From assembly GCF_014638275.1 (NCBI RefSeq), contig NZ_BMFJ01000002.1, positions 620,001 through 684,000 on the forward strand: a stretch of DNA of 64,000 bases. The letters are read 5' to 3'. The stretch comes from Primorskyibacter flagellatus. Its GTDB lineage: Bacteria > Pseudomonadota > Alphaproteobacteria > Rhodobacterales > Rhodobacteraceae. The notes under the pieces were generated by a model. The model was not told the DNA's origin, ran no database searches, and was given only the letters and a program-made list of their open reading frames with translations. The position numbers were made by a program, and so were the translations under genes. Of this stretch, positions 8,720 to 17,368 are shown piece by piece (position 1 is the stretch's first letter; every line of letters starts with the position of its first letter).

Positions 8720-8763
8720 GGGGGGCGCTGCCCCCCGCCCTTCGGGCACCCCCCGGGATATTT
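8720..8763. repeat. Double-hairpin repeat between convergent genes (terminator candidate)
   Basis: GGGGGGC (8720-8726) pairs with GCCCCCC (8730-8736), then GCCC (8737-8740) pairs with GGGC (8744-8747), followed by ACCCCCCGGGATATTT. It has the same architecture as 744-786. Its position between the DMT transporter and radC, which face each other, suits a bidirectional terminator. Confidence 0.65.
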
Positions 8764-8787
8764 CCGGCAAGATGAAGCCGGGATGGA

Positions 8788-9537
8788 TCAGAACAGCCCG
8801 TTGGAGCGGAAACTGAAGCTGTCGCCCTTCCCGATCACGAGGTGGTCGTGCACGGTGACGCCCATGACCTCCGCCGCCTCGACGATCTGGCGGGTCATCG
8901 TGATGTCGGACTCCGACGGGGTCGGGTCGCCCGAGGGATGATTATGCACGAGGATGATGGCGGAAGCGTTCAGTTCCAGTGCCCGCTTCACCACTTCGCG
9001 CGGGTAGACGGGGACGTGATCGACCGTTCCCTGCGCCTGCGGTTCGTCCGCGACCAGCAGGTTCTTCCGGTCGAGGAACAGGATGCGGAACTGCTCCGTA
9101 TCCCGGTGCGCCATCGCGGTCTGGCAATAGTCCAGCAGCGCCTGCCAGGAGCTGAGCACCGGCTTGTTGATGACCCGGTTCCGCAGCATTCGCTGCGCCG
9201 CGGCCTCTATCAGCTTGAGTTCGGTCACGAGGGAGAGGCCGACGCCATCGACCCTGAGCAGATCGGCCCGTGACGCGGTGATGACGCCATTGAAGGACCC
9301 GAAGGTGTCCAGCAGCTTGCGCCCCAGGGGTTTCATGTCGCGCCGGGCATTGGCGCGGAACAGGACCATTTCCAGCAGTTCGTAATCCGGCATCGCATCC
9401 GCCCCGCCGGACAGGAACCGCTCCCGCAGGCGGGCACGGTGATCGCCGATGTAGGACGGAACCTTCGTCGCCGCCGCGACAGGCGCCCCGTTGAACAGCG
9501 GAAGTGGGGATTCGGAGAGCTGGGACGGACGCGGCAT
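8788..9537 (-). CDS. radC: RadC family JAMM/MPN-domain protein
   Basis: 249 residues. An N-terminal helix-hairpin-helix-like region (about 30-110, with YELLEMVLFRA and VDGVGLSLVTELK) is followed by a JAB/MPN domain with the metal motif HNHPSGDPTPSESD near residue 200 and the C-terminal HDHLVIG stretch. All three metal ligands of the JAMM motif are present. The name RadC comes from DNA repair, but its molecular activity is not established. It is a single gene, convergent with the DMT transporter. Confidence 0.93.
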   Translation of the reverse strand: MPRPSQLSESPLPLFNGAPVAAATKVPSYIGDHRARLRERFLSGGADAMPDYELLEMVLFRANARRDMKPLGRKLLDTFGSFNGVITASRADLLRVDGVGLSLVTELKLIEAAAQRMLRNRVINKPVLSSWQALLDYCQTAMAHRDTEQFRILFLDRKNLLVADEPQAQGTVDHVPVYPREVVKRALELNASAIILVHNHPSGDPTPSESDITMTRQIVEAAEVMGVTVHDHLVIGKGDSFSFRSNGLF

Positions 9538-9632
9538 GCGCCGAGTTTGGCCGTGGAGAGGTTAAGGTCGGGTTAAGGCGCGACTGTCGTGCGACGATGC
9601 GCGTCAATGGAATGTCTCGGCCGGTGCGATTC

Positions 9633-9713
9633 TCATCCTCAGATTTGATCCGAGGATCTCGCAGTCGAAGGCTGCGTGGTCGGGGAGATCCTCCGGTCAA
9701 GCCGGAGGATGAC
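9633..9713. repeat. About 81-bp two-hairpin repeat element, copy 1
   Basis: Hairpin 1 is ATCCTC..GA / TC..GAGGAT (9635-9657). Hairpin 2 is ATCCTCCGG (9688-9696), TCAAG loop, CCGGAGGAT (9702-9710). Outer ends TCATCCTC (9633-9640) and GAGGATGA (9705-9712) are inverted repeats, so the whole unit can form a larger fold. A copy of nearly identical size and layout lies at 13428-13509. Confidence 0.7.
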
Positions 9714-9772
9714 GGGGGGCGGAGAGGACGGTGACGGTTCACCAATTCCGGGGCTCCGCCCGTGATCCGACC

Positions 9773-9811
9773 GGACCTTCCACCGGAAGGTCCGCCGGCC
9801 CCAGGGGCCGG
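9773..9811 (-). terminator. Tandem hairpins downstream of dnaJ
   Basis: GGACCTTCC (9773-9781) pairs with GGAAGGTCC (9785-9793), and CCGGCC (9795-9800) pairs with GGCCGG (9806-9811). On the minus strand they follow the dnaJ stop by about 10 nt. No U tract follows, so Rho-independent termination is possible but not certain. Confidence 0.5.
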
Positions 9812-9820
9812 TTCATCAGA

Positions 9821-10966
9821 TCACCCCTTCATCGAATCCCAGAAGTTGCGGACGGACTTCAGGAAATCCTTGTTCTCGGGGCTGTTGTTCTCGCTCAGCG
9901 CCTCGAACTCCCGCAGAAGCTCCTTCTGGCGTGCGGTCAGGTTCACTGGGGTTTCCACCGCAAGCTCGATCATCATGTCGCCCGCCGGACCGCCGCGCAG
10001 CGCCGGCATGCCCTTGCCACGCAGGCGCATCTGGCGACCAGATTGCGAACCCTCTGGGATCTTCACGCGCGAACGACCGCCGTCGATCGTTGGCACCTCG
10101 ATATCCCCGCCCATGGCGGCCGTCGTCATCGACACCGGGACGCGGCAGTAAAGGTTGGAGGCGTCACGCTCGAAGATCTTGTGCGGCTCTACCTCGATAA
10201 AGATGTAGAGATCGCCCGCCGGACCCCCGCGCATCCCGGCCTCGCCCTCGCCACCAAGGCGGATACGGGTGCCGGTTTCGACCCCCGCCGGGATGTTGAC
10301 CGACAGCGACTTGTCCCGTTCGACCCGGCCCTGACCACCGCAGGCCTTGCAGGGATTCTTGATGATCTGACCAGCGCCCGAACAGGTCGGACAGGTGCGT
10401 TCGACGGTGAAGAAGCCCTGCTGTGCCCGGACCTTGCCCATGCCGGAACAGGTCGGGCAGGTCACGGGTTCGGACCCGCCCTCGGCGCCGGAGCCGTTGC
10501 ATTCGCCGCACATCACGGAGGTCGGAACCTGGATGGTCTTCTGCAGCCCCTCGTAGGCCTCTTCCAGGGTCACGCGCAGGTTGTAGCGCAGGTCGGACCC
10601 GCGGGTCGCCCGCCGCCGTCCGCCGCCACCACCGCGCTGGCCCATGAAATCGCCGAACAGGTCATCGAACACGTCCGAGAAGGCCGAGGCGAAATCGCCC
10701 TGCTGGCCGCCGGGACGTGGCCCGCCACCGCCCATGCCGCCGTCGAAGGCCGCATGGCCGAACCGGTCATAGGCCGCCTTGCGGTCGGCGTCCTTGAGCA
10801 CGTCGTAGGCTTCGTTCACTTCCTTGAACTGCTCCTCCGCATTCGGATTGTCCGAATTCCGGTCGGGGTGCAGTTCCTTGGCCTTCTGACGATAGGCCTT
10901 CTTGATCTCTTCCGGGCTGGCGCCCTTCTTCAGCCCCAGCAGGTCGTAATAGTCACGCTTTGCCAT
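9821..10966 (-). CDS. dnaJ: Chaperone DnaJ (Hsp40, type I)
   Basis: 381 residues. An N-terminal J domain with the HPD tripeptide ([10 protein letters not shown]) is followed by a Gly-rich/GF region (about 75-115, [12 protein letters not shown]), the zinc-binding region with four CxxCxGxG repeats ([32 protein letters not shown]) and the C-terminal substrate-binding domains. It delivers unfolded clients to DnaK and stimulates its ATPase. It is downstream of dnaK with a 76-nt gap that holds a long hairpin. Confidence 0.97.
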   Translation of the reverse strand: MAKRDYYDLLGLKKGASPEEIKKAYRQKAKELHPDRNSDNPNAEEQFKEVNEAYDVLKDADRKAAYDRFGHAAFDGGMGGGGPRPGGQQGDFASAFSDVFDDLFGDFMGQRGGGGGRRRATRGSDLRYNLRVTLEEAYEGLQKTIQVPTSVMCGECNGSGAEGGSEPVTCPTCSGMGKVRAQQGFFTVERTCPTCSGAGQIIKNPCKACGGQGRVERDKSLSVNIPAGVETGTRIRLGGEGEAGMRGGPAGDLYIFIEVEPHKIFERDASNLYCRVPVSMTTAAMGGDIEVPTIDGGRSRVKIPEGSQSGRQMRLRGKGMPALRGGPAGDMMIELAVETPVNLTARQKELLREFEALSENNSPENKDFLKSVRNFWDSMKG

Positions 10967-10984
10967 GTTTGGGTGGTCTCCCCT

Positions 10985-11032
10985 GGGAACGGGTAGGGCC
11001 GGCCCTGTCGCGGACCGGCCCCAGAGGTTCCC
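10985..11032 (-). terminator. Nested hairpin between dnaK and dnaJ
   Basis: Inner stem GGGCCGG (10996-11002) and CCGGCCC (11015-11021); outer stem GGGAAC (10985-10990) and GTTCCC (11027-11032). It fills nearly the whole dnaK-dnaJ gap and has no U run. A role in lowering dnaJ output or protecting the dnaK 3' end is likely. Confidence 0.55.
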
Positions 11033-11042
11033 TTACGCGCGA

Positions 11043-12950
11043 TCAGGCACGCTTGTTGTCATCCAGGTCCTCGAAGTCGGCGTCGACGATGTCGTCATCG
11101 TCGGAACCGGGGCCGTCGGAGGCCATCGGTTCATCGGCCTCGTCCTGCTGCGCCTTGTAGATCGCCTCGCCCAGCTTCATGGCCGCTTCGGTCACGTTCT
11201 GGATGCCGGACTTGATCTTGTCAGCATTGTCGTTCTCGAGTTCGTCCTTGAGAGCGGCAACGGCCAGTTCGATCGCCTCTACGGTCGAGGGATCGACCTT
11301 GTCGCCATGCTCCTCGATCGACTTCTCGGTCGAGTGGATGAGGCTTTCGGCCTGGTTGCGGGCCTCCACCAGTTCGCGACGCGCCTTGTCGGCGTCCGCG
11401 TTCTCCTCGGCTTCCTTGACCATCTTCTCGATGTCGTCGTCGGACAGACCGCCGGAAGCCTGGATCGTGATCTTCTGCTCCTTGTTCGTGCCCTTGTCCT
11501 TGGCGGACACGGAGACGATGCCGTTGGCGTCGATGTCGAAGGTCACCTCGATCTGAGGCATGCCGCGCGGGGCCGGCGGGATGTCTTCGAGGTTGAACTG
11601 GCCGAGCATCTTGTTGTCGGCCGCCATCTCGCGTTCACCCTGGAAGACCCGGATGGTCACGGCATTCTGGTTGTCCTCGGCGGTCGAGAAGACCTGGGAT
11701 TTCTTGGTCGGGATCGTCGTGTTGCGGTCGATCAACCGGGTGAACACGCCACCAAGCGTTTCGATGCCAAGCGACAGCGGCGTCACGTCCAGCAGCACCA
11801 CGTCCTTCACGTCGCCCTGCAGAACACCGGCCTGGATCGCCGCGCCAAGCGCCACCACTTCGTCCGGGTTCACGCCCTTGTGCGGCTCTTTCCCGAAGAA
11901 CTTCGTCACCTCTTCGATGACCTTCGGCATGCGGGTCATACCGCCGACCAGAACCACCTCGTCGATATCGGACGTCGTCAGCCCGGCGTCTTTCAGCGCG
12001 GCCTGGCACGGCTTCATCGACGACTTGATCAGGTCGCCGACCAGCGATTCCAGCTTGGCACGGGTCAGCTTCATGACCATGTGCAGCGGCTGACCGTTGG
12101 AACCCATGGAGATGAACGGCTGGTTGATCTCCGTCGACTGGCTCGACGACAGTTCGATCTTCGCCTTCTCCGCCGCCTCTTTCAGGCGCTGGAGGGCCAT
12201 CTTGTCCTTGGTCAGGTCGACCTGGTGCTCTTTCTTGAACTCGTCGGCGAGGTAGTTGACGATCCGCATGTCGAAGTCCTCACCGCCGAGGAACGTGTCC
12301 CCGTTGGTCGATTTCACTTCGAACAGGCCGTCGTCGATTTCCAGGATCGTGACGTCGAAGGTACCGCCGCCGAGGTCATAGACCGCGATCGTCTGGCTGT
12401 CCTTCTTGTCGAGCCCGTAGGCCAGCGCGGCGGCGGTCGGTTCGTTGATGATCCGCAGCACTTCGAGACCGGCGATCTTGCCGGCGTCCTTGGTGGCCTG
12501 ACGCTGAGCGTCGTTGAAATACGCCGGGACGGTGATGACCGCCTGCGTGACGTCTTCGCCAAGATAGCTCTCGGCGGTTTCCTTCATCTTGCCGAGAATG
12601 AAGGCGGAAATCTGCGAGGGCGAGTATTTCTCGTCCTTGGCTTCCACCCATGCATCGCCGTTGCCGCCGTCGATGACGTTGAACGGCAGGTTCTTCTTGT
12701 CCTTGGCGAGGTCGGCGTCGTCGAAGCGGCGGCCGATCAGGCGCTTGACGCCGAAGATGGTATTGGAGGCGTTGGTGACCGCCTGGCGTTTGGCGGACTG
12801 GCCGACGAGGCGTTCCTCGTCGGTGAAGGCCACGATCGACGGGGTCGTACGCGCGCCTTCGGAGTTTTCGATGACCTTGGGCTGCGACCCGTCCATGATG
12901 GCGACGCAGGAGTTCGTGGTGCCGAGGTCGATCCCGATGACTTTGGACAT
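11043..12950 (-). CDS. dnaK: Chaperone DnaK (Hsp70)
   Basis: 635 residues from the ATG at 12950 ([21 protein letters not shown]). The open frame extends 108 codons further upstream, but only this start begins with the conserved Hsp70 N-terminus. The actin-like ATPase domain covers about 1-385 ([29 protein letters not shown]), then the linker [12 protein letters not shown], the substrate-binding beta domain and the helical lid, ending in an acidic [12 protein letters not shown] tail. It folds proteins and is a heat-shock regulator with DnaJ/GrpE; grpE is not in the window. Confidence 0.98.
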   Translation of the reverse strand: MSKVIGIDLGTTNSCVAIMDGSQPKVIENSEGARTTPSIVAFTDEERLVGQSAKRQAVTNASNTIFGVKRLIGRRFDDADLAKDKKNLPFNVIDGGNGDAWVEAKDEKYSPSQISAFILGKMKETAESYLGEDVTQAVITVPAYFNDAQRQATKDAGKIAGLEVLRIINEPTAAALAYGLDKKDSQTIAVYDLGGGTFDVTILEIDDGLFEVKSTNGDTFLGGEDFDMRIVNYLADEFKKEHQVDLTKDKMALQRLKEAAEKAKIELSSSQSTEINQPFISMGSNGQPLHMVMKLTRAKLESLVGDLIKSSMKPCQAALKDAGLTTSDIDEVVLVGGMTRMPKVIEEVTKFFGKEPHKGVNPDEVVALGAAIQAGVLQGDVKDVVLLDVTPLSLGIETLGGVFTRLIDRNTTIPTKKSQVFSTAEDNQNAVTIRVFQGEREMAADNKMLGQFNLEDIPPAPRGMPQIEVTFDIDANGIVSVSAKDKGTNKEQKITIQASGGLSDDDIEKMVKEAEENADADKARRELVEARNQAESLIHSTEKSIEEHGDKVDPSTVEAIELAVAALKDELENDNADKIKSGIQNVTEAAMKLGEAIYKAQQDEADEPMASDGPGSDDDDIVDADFEDLDDNKRA

Positions 12951-13060
12951 GTGTTCATCCCTTTCACTTAAGGCGATAGTTCCGGTAACGGACCCGAGTA
13001 CGGCATCCGCCACCGCCCGATTGGCGGCGCCCGGAAACCGGTCCGCCGCGCTTCGGACGC

Positions 13061-13090
13061 TATATAAGGAGGGGTCATTGGCCCTGCAAG
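13061..13090 (-). promoter_or_regulatory. Candidate dnaK promoter (sigma-70 or RpoH type)
   Basis: On the minus strand a -35 CTTGCAG (complement of 13084-13090) is 17 bp from a -10 TATATA (13061-13066). The CTTG start of the -35 and the preceding CCCCTCC run also suit a heat-shock sigma factor. Transcription from it would leave a 5' leader of about 100 nt before the dnaK ATG. Confidence 0.5.
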
Positions 13091-13427
13091 TCGCGGTTGC
13101 CGGGGTGAATGGCAAATTTGACGGATTGGTGCGGGGCTGCCGACGGGAGGGGCAATGATCTTTCGCGCAAACAGTCTTCGCCCGCCCCGATGCGACCGCA
13201 AGCCGGTCCGGACAGCGCGTGACGGAGGGCGGCGCATGAACGTGGAGGGGCGCTGTGTCACCCGTGGTCGCCACTTTATCGTGCCACGGAAGCGTTCAGT
13301 CCAATCGCCGCGCAAACGATGACGCAGCGCCCGTCCGGGGGGCGGACGTGCGCAGCCCGGACCGCTGCGCTGTCGTTTCGGGCGGGGCGTCCGAAAAACT
13401 TGGCGGACCGGCGCGTGCCCTCACCCC

Positions 13428-13509
13428 GTCATCCTCGGGCTCGCCCCGAGGATCTCCCCGCCAGGCGCGCCCCTGGGCCAAAGATCCTCGGATCAAGTCC
13501 GAGGATGAC
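13428..13509. repeat. About 82-bp two-hairpin repeat element, copy 2
   Basis: Terminal inverted repeats GTCATCCTCGG (13428-13438) and CCGAGGATGAC (13499-13509) are perfect. Internal hairpins are CCTCGGG (13433-13439) / CCCGAGG (13445-13451) and ATCCTCGGA (13484-13492) / TCCGAGGAT (13498-13506). It shares its design and length with copy 1 at 9633-9713, which flanks the other side of the dnaK-dnaJ pair. Confidence 0.75.
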
Positions 13510-13530
13510 GACGCATCAGGAGTGGACGCC

Positions 13531-14517
13531 CTACTCCCCGAAGAAGTCCTTCACCCCTGTCGCCTTCAGGCTCGCCTCCCACAGCATTGCCTCCGCCTCC
13601 GGGTTCCGTTCCTCCGGCAAGAGTTCAGCCGGACCGGTCCGTTTCACCGCATCCGGACCGTAGAACTGACCCCCGACAACCCCCGGCTCAAACGCAGCCC
13701 GCGCCAGCCCGCAGGTCCCGTCCTGCAGGCTCTGCGCCTCGTTGAGAGTGCGTCGCAGGATGTAGCGGTCAAGCACCGTCGTCCCCGCCGTCTTGGCCTG
13801 CAACCCGCTGTCGCAGGGACCCGGATGCGCGCAGAGCACCTTGACCCGGTTCCCCTTCCGCGCCTCCGCCCTGTTCTGCAGGGCATAGGTGAACAGCAGG
13901 TTGGCCAGCTTGGACTGCTGGTAACGCACCCATTTCCCCATGCCCGGCCAGCGATCGCCGCCCAGATCGCCACCCTTCGGCTCCAGAAACCGACGCTCCA
14001 GCGCCCGCTTCGGCGCATTGCGTGCGCCGGAGGAATGGTTGACCACTCGCGCCTCTCCGCGCAGGGACGCCGCGCGATCCAGCAGGGGCCAGACCTCGCT
14101 CACCAGCAGGAAATGGCCCAGGTGGTTCGCCTGCATCTGCACGTCGAACCCGTCCTCCGTGGCGCGGTCCGGCAGGCCCATGAGCCCTGCGTTGTTCACC
14201 AGCACGTCGAGCCCGGTCTCGCCCAGCATCCCGCGCAGCGCCTGCCCCGCCGCCCGGACCGAAGCGAAGGAGGTCAGGTCGCAGGCCACGAACTGCGCCT
14301 CCCCCAGCATCCGGACCCTGGCGAGCGCGGCCTCCGCCCGGTCGGACGGACGGTTCAGCATGATCACGGACGCACCCCTCCCCGCCGCCGTTTCCGCCAG
14401 CACCAGACCCATGCCGGACGTGCAGCCGGTGATCGCCACAACCTTACCCGACAGGTCGGGGAGCGAGGCGGCAAGTGTATCGTAGTACAGAACATGGGGG
14501 GCGGTGCGTTTGACCAT
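13531..14517 (-). CDS. Short-chain dehydrogenase/reductase (SDR)
   Basis: 328 residues from the ATG at 14517, preceded by GGAGAGA; the open frame continues upstream but the SDR fold starts here. The NAD(P)-binding motif TGCTSGMG, NNAG, the catalytic Ser in VNHSSGARN and YQQSK (Tyr and Lys of the active site) are all present. It resembles the retinol-dehydrogenase/WW-domain oxidoreductase group of classical SDRs. The substrate is unknown. It is divergent from a TetR gene, and two matching operators lie in the 102-bp gap, so it is very probably the TetR target. Confidence 0.85.
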   Translation of the reverse strand: MVKRTAPHVLYYDTLAASLPDLSGKVVAITGCTSGMGLVLAETAAGRGASVIMLNRPSDRAEAALARVRMLGEAQFVACDLTSFASVRAAGQALRGMLGETGLDVLVNNAGLMGLPDRATEDGFDVQMQANHLGHFLLVSEVWPLLDRAASLRGEARVVNHSSGARNAPKRALERRFLEPKGGDLGGDRWPGMGKWVRYQQSKLANLLFTYALQNRAEARKGNRVKVLCAHPGPCDSGLQAKTAGTTVLDRYILRRTLNEAQSLQDGTCGLARAAFEPGVVGGQFYGPDAVKRTGPAELLPEERNPEAEAMLWEASLKATGVKDFFGE

Positions 14518-14536
14518 CGGGTCTCTCCTCGGGCAA

Positions 14537-14555
14537 ATGTTTACGGTGGAAATAT
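14537..14555. promoter_or_regulatory. TetR-type operator candidate O1
   Basis: A 19-bp imperfect palindrome ATGTTTACGGTGGAAATAT (arms 6 of 8 matching). It is 20 bp upstream of the SDR start and is the inverted counterpart of O2. Confidence 0.65.
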
Positions 14556-14581
14556 TGCGCGGCGGGCAAGTCGTCAAGAAG

Positions 14582-14600
14582 ATATTTACACCGGAAACAT
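14582..14600. promoter_or_regulatory. TetR-type operator candidate O2
   Basis: A 19-bp imperfect palindrome ATATTTACACCGGAAACAT, 20 bp before the TetR ATG. Its reverse complement matches O1 at 16 or so of 19 positions. The two sites are 45 bp apart, one near each gene start. Confidence 0.65.
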
Positions 14601-14619
14601 AAAGCGGGATAAGACACTC

Positions 14620-15183
14620 ATGACCGCGACCCGCAGCTATCACCATGGCAACCTGAAACCGGCCCTGATCGCCGCGGGGCTGGAGATCCTCGAATCCGAA
14701 GGGCTGGACCGGCTGTCCCTGCGCGCCTGCGCCGAACGGGTCGGGGTCAGCCATACCGCGCCGAAGAACCACTTCGGCAACGTCACCGGCCTGCTGACCG
14801 CCATCGCCGCCGAGGGCCAGACCTGCCTGCACGCCGCCATGACCGACGGGCTGAACCCGGACGCGCCCCGCGCCGAGCGCCGGCGCGCCGCGGCGGAGGG
14901 CTATGTCGCCTTTGCCCGCGCCCATCCCGCGTTGTTCGAACTGATGTGGGCGCGCGGGCGCGTCGATTTCTCCGACCCCGTGCTCGCCGCCGCGATGAGC
15001 GCCAGTTTCGCCGTCCTGCGCGACGTTGCCGGGGCCTCCGGGGATCCCGCCGCTGCCAGCGTCCGCGACTGGTGCACGGTGCACGGATTCGCACTGCTGT
15101 CGCTACAAGGGGTTTTCGACAAGGACGGAATGCGGCATCTCGGGGTGCAGGACATCCTGCCGGACCCCCCCTCCGGTGCATGA
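14620..15183 (+). CDS. TetR/AcrR-family transcriptional regulator
   Basis: 187 residues from the ATG at 14620 (MTATRSYHHGNLKPALI); the upstream part of the open frame is antisense to the SDR gene. N-terminal helix-turn-helix LSLRACAERVGVSHTAPKNHF (about residues 29-50) is typical of the family, followed by a WHG-type C-terminal ligand domain with LFELMWARGR. It probably represses itself and the divergent SDR through the two palindromes between them. The ligand is unknown. Confidence 0.87.
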   Translation: MTATRSYHHGNLKPALIAAGLEILESEGLDRLSLRACAERVGVSHTAPKNHFGNVTGLLTAIAAEGQTCLHAAMTDGLNPDAPRAERRRAAAEGYVAFARAHPALFELMWARGRVDFSDPVLAAAMSASFAVLRDVAGASGDPAAASVRDWCTVHGFALLSLQGVFDKDGMRHLGVQDILPDPPSGA

Positions 15184-15195
15184 ACGGGCCGCGCG

Positions 15196-15807
15196 ATGCC
15201 AGCATCCCCCACGCTCCGGATCCGGGGCTTTGACATTCACAAGGGCTATCTGGACGAGCCCGCCCAGTATGATCTGATCGACGCCCTGCGCGGGGTGCTG
15301 AAGGCCGCGCCGCTGTTCTCGCCCACCACCCGGTTCGGCAAGCAGATGTCGGTGCGCATGACCAGTGCGGGAAAATACGGCTGGTATTCCGATCCCAGGG
15401 GCTACCGCTATGAACCCCGGCACCCGAATGGCACGCCCTGGCCGCCGATCCCGGAACAGGTGCTGCGGATCTGGCGGGACACGACCGGACTTTCCCGCGA
15501 CCCGGATTGCTGCCTGATCAATTACTACGGCGATTCAGCCAAGATGGGCATGCATCAGGACCGGGACGAGGCAGATTTCACCTTTCCGGTGCTTTCCGTC
15601 TCGCTTGGCGACGACGGGTTGTTCCGCATCGGCAACGAGGAGCGGGGCGGCAAGACGGAGTCGATCTGGCTGGAATCGGGGGACGTGGTCCTCATGGGCG
15701 GTCCGGCGCGGCTGACACATCATGGTATCGACCGCATCCGCTTCGGGTCCTCGCGACTCATGCCGAAGGGCGGACGCATAAACCTCACCTGCCGGGTGGT
15801 CGACTAG
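15196..15807 (+). CDS. alkB: Alpha-ketoglutarate/Fe(II)-dependent DNA dealkylase AlkB
   Basis: 203 residues. The iron ligands are His120 and Asp122 in MHQDRDE and His176 in THHG; the 2-oxoglutarate-binding signature is RINLTCR (194-200). The NYYG stretch (109-112) before the HxD motif is the usual AlkB nucleotide-lid region. It removes 1-methyladenine and 3-methylcytosine lesions by oxidation. It lies 12 nt after tetR and its stop overlaps the stop of the convergent gene (CTAG). No ada gene is nearby. Confidence 0.93.
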   Translation: MPASPTLRIRGFDIHKGYLDEPAQYDLIDALRGVLKAAPLFSPTTRFGKQMSVRMTSAGKYGWYSDPRGYRYEPRHPNGTPWPPIPEQVLRIWRDTTGLSRDPDCCLINYYGDSAKMGMHQDRDEADFTFPVLSVSLGDDGLFRIGNEERGGKTESIWLESGDVVLMGGPARLTHHGIDRIRFGSSRLMPKGGRINLTCRVVD

Positions 15808-16418
15808 CGGGTCAGCGTGCAGCAGCCCGACAGCATTGCCGGACCCGTCGCGCCGTCGAGCAGCAGATCCACCGTGATCCCGTAGGCCCGGTCCGACATG
15901 CCGTCCGAACAGGCCGCCAGACCGAAGACCGCCGTACCGGGCACACCGCCGGCGCCGAACCGCATCGCCCATCTGTCGATCCGCCCGGATGCGGTCAGAA
16001 GGAGCGAGGGCGACAGGCTTTCGCCCGGCCCGTCCGGGCTTTCATAGACCCAGTGATCCGCCCCCGCGTCGCGGGTCATCGACCAGAACGGCTCCGTCCC
16101 CGAACAGGCGGTGACGGGCGGAAACTGCCCATAGTCCTGGCCTGCCTGCCGCTGCAGAAACCGCAGGGCGACCCAGCCCGCACCCTCCGCCGCATTCACC
16201 AGCCCCCACTTGAGGTCATCGCTCCGCTCCACGACCTCGACCCCGGTGGCGTCCGGTGCAAGCGCGCCGATCACGCCGGACCCCGCATCTGGCCCGCTGC
16301 GAATGTTGAGAACGTCATCCGCCGCCACCCCCTGCACGTCATGCAGTGCGGGCAGCGGCAGCATCTGCGCGAAAGCCAGCGTCGGCAGCAGCGCCAGCAC
16401 CGCCGCCAGACCCCTCAC
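15804..16418 (-). CDS. Exported SH3b-domain protein with a COG3650-like C-terminal domain
   Basis: 204 residues using a GTG start at 16418, which overlaps the permease stop (GTGA). This start gives a clean signal peptide (MRGLAAVLALLPTLAFAQ); no ATG gives one. A bacterial SH3 domain follows (about 30-95, DVLNIRSGPDAGSGVIG) and then a C-terminal domain with CSGTEPFWSMTRD, as in small envelope proteins of COG3650 type. It is probably periplasmic or lipid-exposed; function unknown. Two pairs of cysteines near the end may form disulfides. Start choice is the main uncertainty. Confidence 0.7.
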   Translation of the reverse strand: MRGLAAVLALLPTLAFAQMLPLPALHDVQGVAADDVLNIRSGPDAGSGVIGALAPDATGVEVVERSDDLKWGLVNAAEGAGWVALRFLQRQAGQDYGQFPPVTACSGTEPFWSMTRDAGADHWVYESPDGPGESLSPSLLLTASGRIDRWAMRFGAGGVPGTAVFGLAACSDGMSDRAYGITVDLLLDGATGPAMLSGCCTLTR

Positions 16419-17236
16419 CGTTTCGCGTCCCAGCTGACGGAGGCGTGGCGGCGCGTGTAGAATTCGCCCATGAGCCCGACCATGATCAGCGCAATGCCCA
16501 CATAGAGCGGATATTCGATGCTGGTGTTGTGCGGCGTGTAGTTCAGGAACACGAAGCCCCGGCACTGGTCGATCGCGTGGAACAGCGGGTTCCAGTCGAA
16601 CATCGCCACCATGTAGGCCGGAAGCGAATTCGCCACGAACATCTTGCCCGAGGCGATCATGTTGGCCCGCTGGTAGACCTGGCTGAACACGCTCACGAAC
16701 TGGGGTGCCCAGGGTTTCAGCGCCAGGAAGACCAGCCCGATGCCGATCCCGGTGAACCAGGCCATCAGCAGCATGCCGAAGGCATAGACCGGCTGGTCGA
16801 TGGTGATCGGCTGGAACACCACGTCATAGATGAACAGGATCAGGGTCAGCGACAGCACCTGGATATACAGCGTCGACAGCGCCGCCGCCCCGATGGTGAC
16901 GGCCGTGTTCATCGGCGCATGCTTCATCATGGCCGAGGTTGCGCCTTCGGCCCCCGAAATGGCGCCGATGGTCTTCACGTGGGTCATGAAGAGGAAAATC
17001 CCCGACATGATATAAAGCAGGAAGTCGCCGCGGATGGTGTTCCGCCGCAGCCCGAGGATTTCGAACATCGCATAGAAAGACAGCACGAAGATGATCGCCT
17101 GAAGCATGTTCAACCCGATCGACATCAGCGCGTTGCGATGCGATTTCCGGATCGAATGCACGGAGGCATGGTAGACCAGCTCCGCGATCGCGATGGCCGA
17201 TCCGAGACGCGACCTGTTCAACCGCTGTTCAAACAT
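16415..17236 (-). CDS. Polysaccharide-export ABC transporter permease (KpsM/Wzm type)
   Basis: About 273 residues from the ATG at 17236 (MFEQRLNRSRLG), which has GAAGG upstream; a GTG at 17314 would add 26 residues. The N-terminal cytoplasmic segment, six membrane helices and the C-terminal EYPLYVGIALIMVGLMGEFYTRRH match ABC-2 permeases that export capsule, teichoic or O-antigen chains. Its ATPase partner (KpsT/Wzt) is not adjacent, so it must be encoded elsewhere or be lost. The nearby glycosyltransferase block gives it a likely role in surface glycan export. Confidence 0.82.
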   Translation of the reverse strand: MFEQRLNRSRLGSAIAIAELVYHASVHSIRKSHRNALMSIGLNMLQAIIFVLSFYAMFEILGLRRNTIRGDFLLYIMSGIFLFMTHVKTIGAISGAEGATSAMMKHAPMNTAVTIGAAALSTLYIQVLSLTLILFIYDVVFQPITIDQPVYAFGMLLMAWFTGIGIGLVFLALKPWAPQFVSVFSQVYQRANMIASGKMFVANSLPAYMVAMFDWNPLFHAIDQCRGFVFLNYTPHNTSIEYPLYVGIALIMVGLMGEFYTRRHASVSWDAKR

Positions 17237-17368
17237 TCCGGTGCCTTCGTGAAGTTTGCCCGACAATGGCAGGGAATTCTTGCCGATCCCTTCATGTGTC
17301 ATCATAACGGGCACCGCCGATCATGGCAATTCGCCCCATGGCCCCCGCGCCGGATCAGGAGAAGATAT

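Larger units (their letters stand above)
12951..13530. other. 580-bp gene-free region upstream of dnaK
   Basis: It holds the dnaK leader and promoter candidate (13061-13090), then about 330 bp with no convincing gene, followed by the second copy of the two-hairpin repeat (13428-13509). Open frames that cross it on both strands have no family-like sequence. No tRNA or small RNA structure was recognised. Confidence 0.6.

Noticed and set aside
10965..12971. 668-codon open frame antisense to dnaK
   Set aside because: It mirrors dnaK codon structure and has no conserved motif.
11043..13274. 743-residue version of DnaK
   Set aside because: The extra 108 residues are not Hsp70-like; [15 protein letters not shown] is the family start and has the leader and promoter upstream.
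13255..14619. Long N-terminal extension of the TetR protein
   Set aside because: The extension is antisense to the SDR gene; the TetR fold begins at the ATG at 14620, just behind its operator.
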